From contig JALUWV010000062.1 in the NCBI GenBank assembly GCA_027019335.1, forward strand, positions 1 through 51,541: a DNA stretch of 51,541 bases, read 5' to 3'. Source of the DNA: Sulfurimonas sp. Its GTDB lineage: Bacteria; Campylobacterota; Campylobacteria; Campylobacterales; Sulfurimonadaceae. Under the pieces are notes generated by a model that had not been told where the DNA came from, made no database searches, and saw only the letters and a list, made by a program, of their open reading frames with translations. This document shows, piece by piece, positions 49,461-51,541 of the stretch; within the stretch, counting starts at the first letter, position 1, and every line of letters starts with the position of its first letter. The translations under genes and the position numbers were made by a program.

Positions 49461-49498
49461 TTATATTAAAGCACCACTTGAAGTGGGCTTTAATATAA
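49461..49498 (-). terminator. Long hairpin between fdhA and its chaperone gene
   Basis: TTATATTAAAGC and GCTTTAATATAA form a perfect 12-bp outer stem, with an inner CCACTT/AAGTGG stem and one bulged base. It begins 3 bp after the fdhA stop. No T run follows, so it more likely stabilises the fdhA message or lowers read-through into the chaperone gene. Confidence 0.55.
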
Positions 49499-49500
49499 AA

Positions 49501-51541
49501 TTAAACGTCTTTAATCTCAACTTGATAAGCTTTTTGACTCGGTTTTACCGGACGTTTGATATGATAAGGACGACGCAAGTGGTCACCTGCTTCAAGAGGA
49601 CGAGTGAGTCCTTTCCAAGCTTTATAGACTTTGAAGTTATTTTCATAATTCACATGAATATCACCAATTTTTTCATCAGCAGTTGCTTTTGTGATGATAA
49701 CTTTTTGATGCCAACCATGGTTACCTGCTACTGGGTCTGGATGACAAGGAGCTACAGCATTTTGCCATGCACCTGAGAGTCCATCCCACCAGATATCATC
49801 TAAGTCTCTATTGTAGTCTTTAAACTGCCATGCTGTATGAGGTTTAATTCCTTCAGTCGTTGTCATCGTTCCAACTTTTCCATCATTTGTCATAGATACA
49901 GTTGGAGAACCAAGACTCATAATACCTAATGAATGCTCAAACCCAGGGATTTCAACAGCATTTTGAAGTTTCCATCGACCAGCATGGTGTGAACATGCAA
50001 GCACACCTGGACGAGTTGCTTCAGTTGGTACAGCCATAGCAACAAAGTAACCACTTTGAATACCGGAAAGAGTATCTTCAATCTGAACTTTAACAGCATC
50101 ACCACGTTTAATACCAAGTTTCTCAGCATCTTTTGTATAAATCCAAATTGGATTATGATTTTGAGAAATCTCCATAAGGTGTTTAGAATTCACAGAACGT
50201 GTGTGAATGTTATATGGTAAACGATAAATAGTATTGAGTGCAAATTCATTCTCTGCTTTCATATGTTTATGGTGTACTTGTGTTACAAGGTGAACCATTT
50301 TATCATTTTCTGCATCATTTCTTGGGTAAATTGGCACCGCATACTCTGGCCATTTCCATTCAGTTAACCACTCAGAAAAGAACTCAAGTTTTTTACTTAA
50401 AGTATGAAAACCTTCTTTAAGCTCACCATCAACTTCAACACCAATAGATTTTTTAAACTCTCCATCTTTTACCCATAATGCACCAAATTCATCTTTTGTG
50501 ACTTCATCTTTTGCATATTCATGGCCATGAGCCTTATAGTGTGTACCATCAAATTCAAGTTCTTCTTCTTGAGGTTTATACACGTTAGTTTTCTCAGTCC
50601 ATGCACCATGATCTCTGATGTAAGAATACACTGGGTACTCTTCACCTTTGTACATTTTTGTCGCTGTTTCTTTGAGTTTTGGAAGGAGGCTTAATGCCGC
50701 ATCAAAATACTCAGGTACAGTTACACAACGAGATGGATCTTTTTTACTTGCCCAATAATCTCTCACACCTAGTTTACCATCTTTATCAACATAATGGAAA
50801 ATAAGATTTGGCCAAAATTCAGACTCTTCCCATACTTCACCGAGACCATACTTCATATGTGCTTCAAGTGTTGCACGAGTTGGATCTTTTGGTTTCCAAC
50901 CAGATTTTTCAGCTGCAACACGAAGAACTGCTTGACGGAACTCAATGCGTTGTTCAGGTTTTGAAGGTGTTGATTGTTGGTCATTTCTTTCACCAGCAAG
51001 TCCAACAGGAAGTACATAATCACAGTACCAGTTTGTTTCAGACCATGTAGGAGATAAGTTAAATGATAATTCAAATTTACTTTCATCTTTAAGTGCTTCC
51101 ATCCATCTGAAACCATCTGGATTAATCCAAAGTGGATTGTGCATTCTTGGAACATAAACAGCCATAGATTTAGGAATCTTCAGACCTTTTTTCGTCCATT
51201 TATCATGCCATTCATCATCCATCATAAGTTGTGGCATCATAAAGCCCATTTCATATGTAGAAATCGGATACTCTGGTGGCCATGCAATCTCATTCCATGC
51301 ATCAGTTTTCTCTGGGTGTTTTCCAGCTACAGTCGCTTTATCACCTTTTCCTGCAACAGAAATCTCGTGCCAGTGGTGCATACCAACGCCACCAATATCT
51401 CCACGCATAGCTCCAACAAGAGCAAGAGGTAAGAAACCTGCACGAGTATTCATCCAACCACCACGGTGACCGATTGCTCCTGCACGCCATAAATATGAAG
51501 CTATTTTAGCACCAGCTGGAACAAAAAGTTCCCAAAGTTGG
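49501..51541 (-). CDS. fdhA: Formate dehydrogenase catalytic subunit, C-terminal part (runs off the right edge)
   Basis: The frame is open to the window edge, giving 679 residues of the C-terminal part; the 4Fe-4S and Cys/Sec-containing N-terminus is outside. Molybdopterin-oxidoreductase features: LFVPAGAKIASYLWRAGAIG, RGGWMNTRAGFLPLALVGAM, GDIGGVGMHH, NLSPTWSETNWYCDYVLPVG and GERNDQQSTPSKPEQ for the central domains, and the molydopterin-dinucleotide-binding barrel (NTIYRLPYNIHTRSVNSKHL, NPIWIYTKDAEKLGIKRGDAV, GVLACSHHAGRWKL). Oxidises formate in the periplasm and feeds the quinone pool through FdhB/FdhC, which are not in view. Confidence 0.85.
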   Translation of the reverse strand, partial: QLWELFVPAGAKIASYLWRAGAIGHRGGWMNTRAGFLPLALVGAMRGDIGGVGMHHWHEISVAGKGDKATVAGKHPEKTDAWNEIAWPPEYPISTYEMGFMMPQLMMDDEWHDKWTKKGLKIPKSMAVYVPRMHNPLWINPDGFRWMEALKDESKFELSFNLSPTWSETNWYCDYVLPVGLAGERNDQQSTPSKPEQRIEFRQAVLRVAAEKSGWKPKDPTRATLEAHMKYGLGEVWEESEFWPNLIFHYVDKDGKLGVRDYWASKKDPSRCVTVPEYFDAALSLLPKLKETATKMYKGEEYPVYSYIRDHGAWTEKTNVYKPQEEELEFDGTHYKAHGHEYAKDEVTKDEFGALWVKDGEFKKSIGVEVDGELKEGFHTLSKKLEFFSEWLTEWKWPEYAVPIYPRNDAENDKMVHLVTQVHHKHMKAENEFALNTIYRLPYNIHTRSVNSKHLMEISQNHNPIWIYTKDAEKLGIKRGDAVKVQIEDTLSGIQSGYFVAMAVPTEATRPGVLACSHHAGRWKLQNAVEIPGFEHSLGIMSLGSPTVSMTNDGKVGTMTTTEGIKPHTAWQFKDYNRDLDDIWWDGLSGAWQNAVAPCHPDPVAGNHGWHQKVIITKATADEKIGDIHVNYENNFKVYKAWKGLTRPLEAGDHLRRPYHIKRPVKPSQKAYQVEIKDV

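Overview
The window is chromosomal DNA, about 36% GC by eye, from a Campylobacterota (Epsilonproteobacteria) member, most likely Sulfurimonas or a close relative. Evidence: an HP0268-like gene beside miaB and a DUF374 acyltransferase (an order also known from Helicobacter), an ArsRS-like two-component pair, an epsilonproteobacterial FdhA with its TorD-like chaperone, a single-chain XerH-type recombinase, and TATAAT/TAAAAT -10 boxes with no clear -35.

Layout. (1) Positions 1-3690: right-hand part of an integrated phage- or plasmid-derived element. It holds the end of a possible terminase small subunit, a 260-bp RNA/peptide module, an iteron and palindrome region, a divergent HTH repressor, a short HTH operon leading to a lambda O-like replication protein with iterons inside its gene, and a probable att end before rimO. 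(2) 3698-13721: core genes rimO-tilS; an overlapping minus-strand run of miaB, DUF374 acyltransferase, TPR-like protein, xerH and PilM/N/O-like proteins; then nusA and an ABC permease. (3) 13739-17440: small-gene accessory zone with a heptad-repeat coiled-coil protein, a duplicated two-gene small membrane protein module (one copy decayed), a porin, a lipoprotein, a frameshifted small membrane gene and a second copy of the RNA/peptide module. (4) 17450-20649: gap-pgk-[75 aa + 31 aa membrane proteins]-tpiA. (5) 20708-37489: nadD-rsfS; feoAB with a Fur-like box, regulators and mltF; a CDP-alcohol phosphatidyltransferase; a DEAD-box helicase; a rpmF-plsX-fabH lipid operon; ndk, ferredoxin, metK and unknowns. 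(6) 37634-51541: rho-murI-murD, dnaX, an HD-GYP regulator, a TlpA-like protein, a cytochrome c, a Bat-type VWA operon, and the 3' end of a formate dehydrogenase operon.

The most interesting system is a probable type I toxin-antitoxin-like module present twice, in inverted orientation (about 280-552 minus and 17165-17440 plus). Each copy has a TATAAT box, a roughly 97-nt structured RNA with a terminator, and then, on the same strand, a 26-27 codon hydrophobic peptide gene. A loop of each RNA is exactly complementary to the start-codon region of its own peptide gene (13 nt in copy 1, 10 nt in copy 2). Loop and target have changed together between copies, and the terminator stem also shows compensatory changes.

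A second unexplained theme is a recurring pair of a 75-aa two-helix membrane protein followed directly by a 27-31 aa hydrophobic peptide. It occurs at 14717-14944 with 14628-14717, in decayed form at 14282-14512 with 14199-14282, and inside the glycolytic operon at 18240-18467 with 18142-18237. No CRISPR array, rRNA or complete tRNA was recognised.
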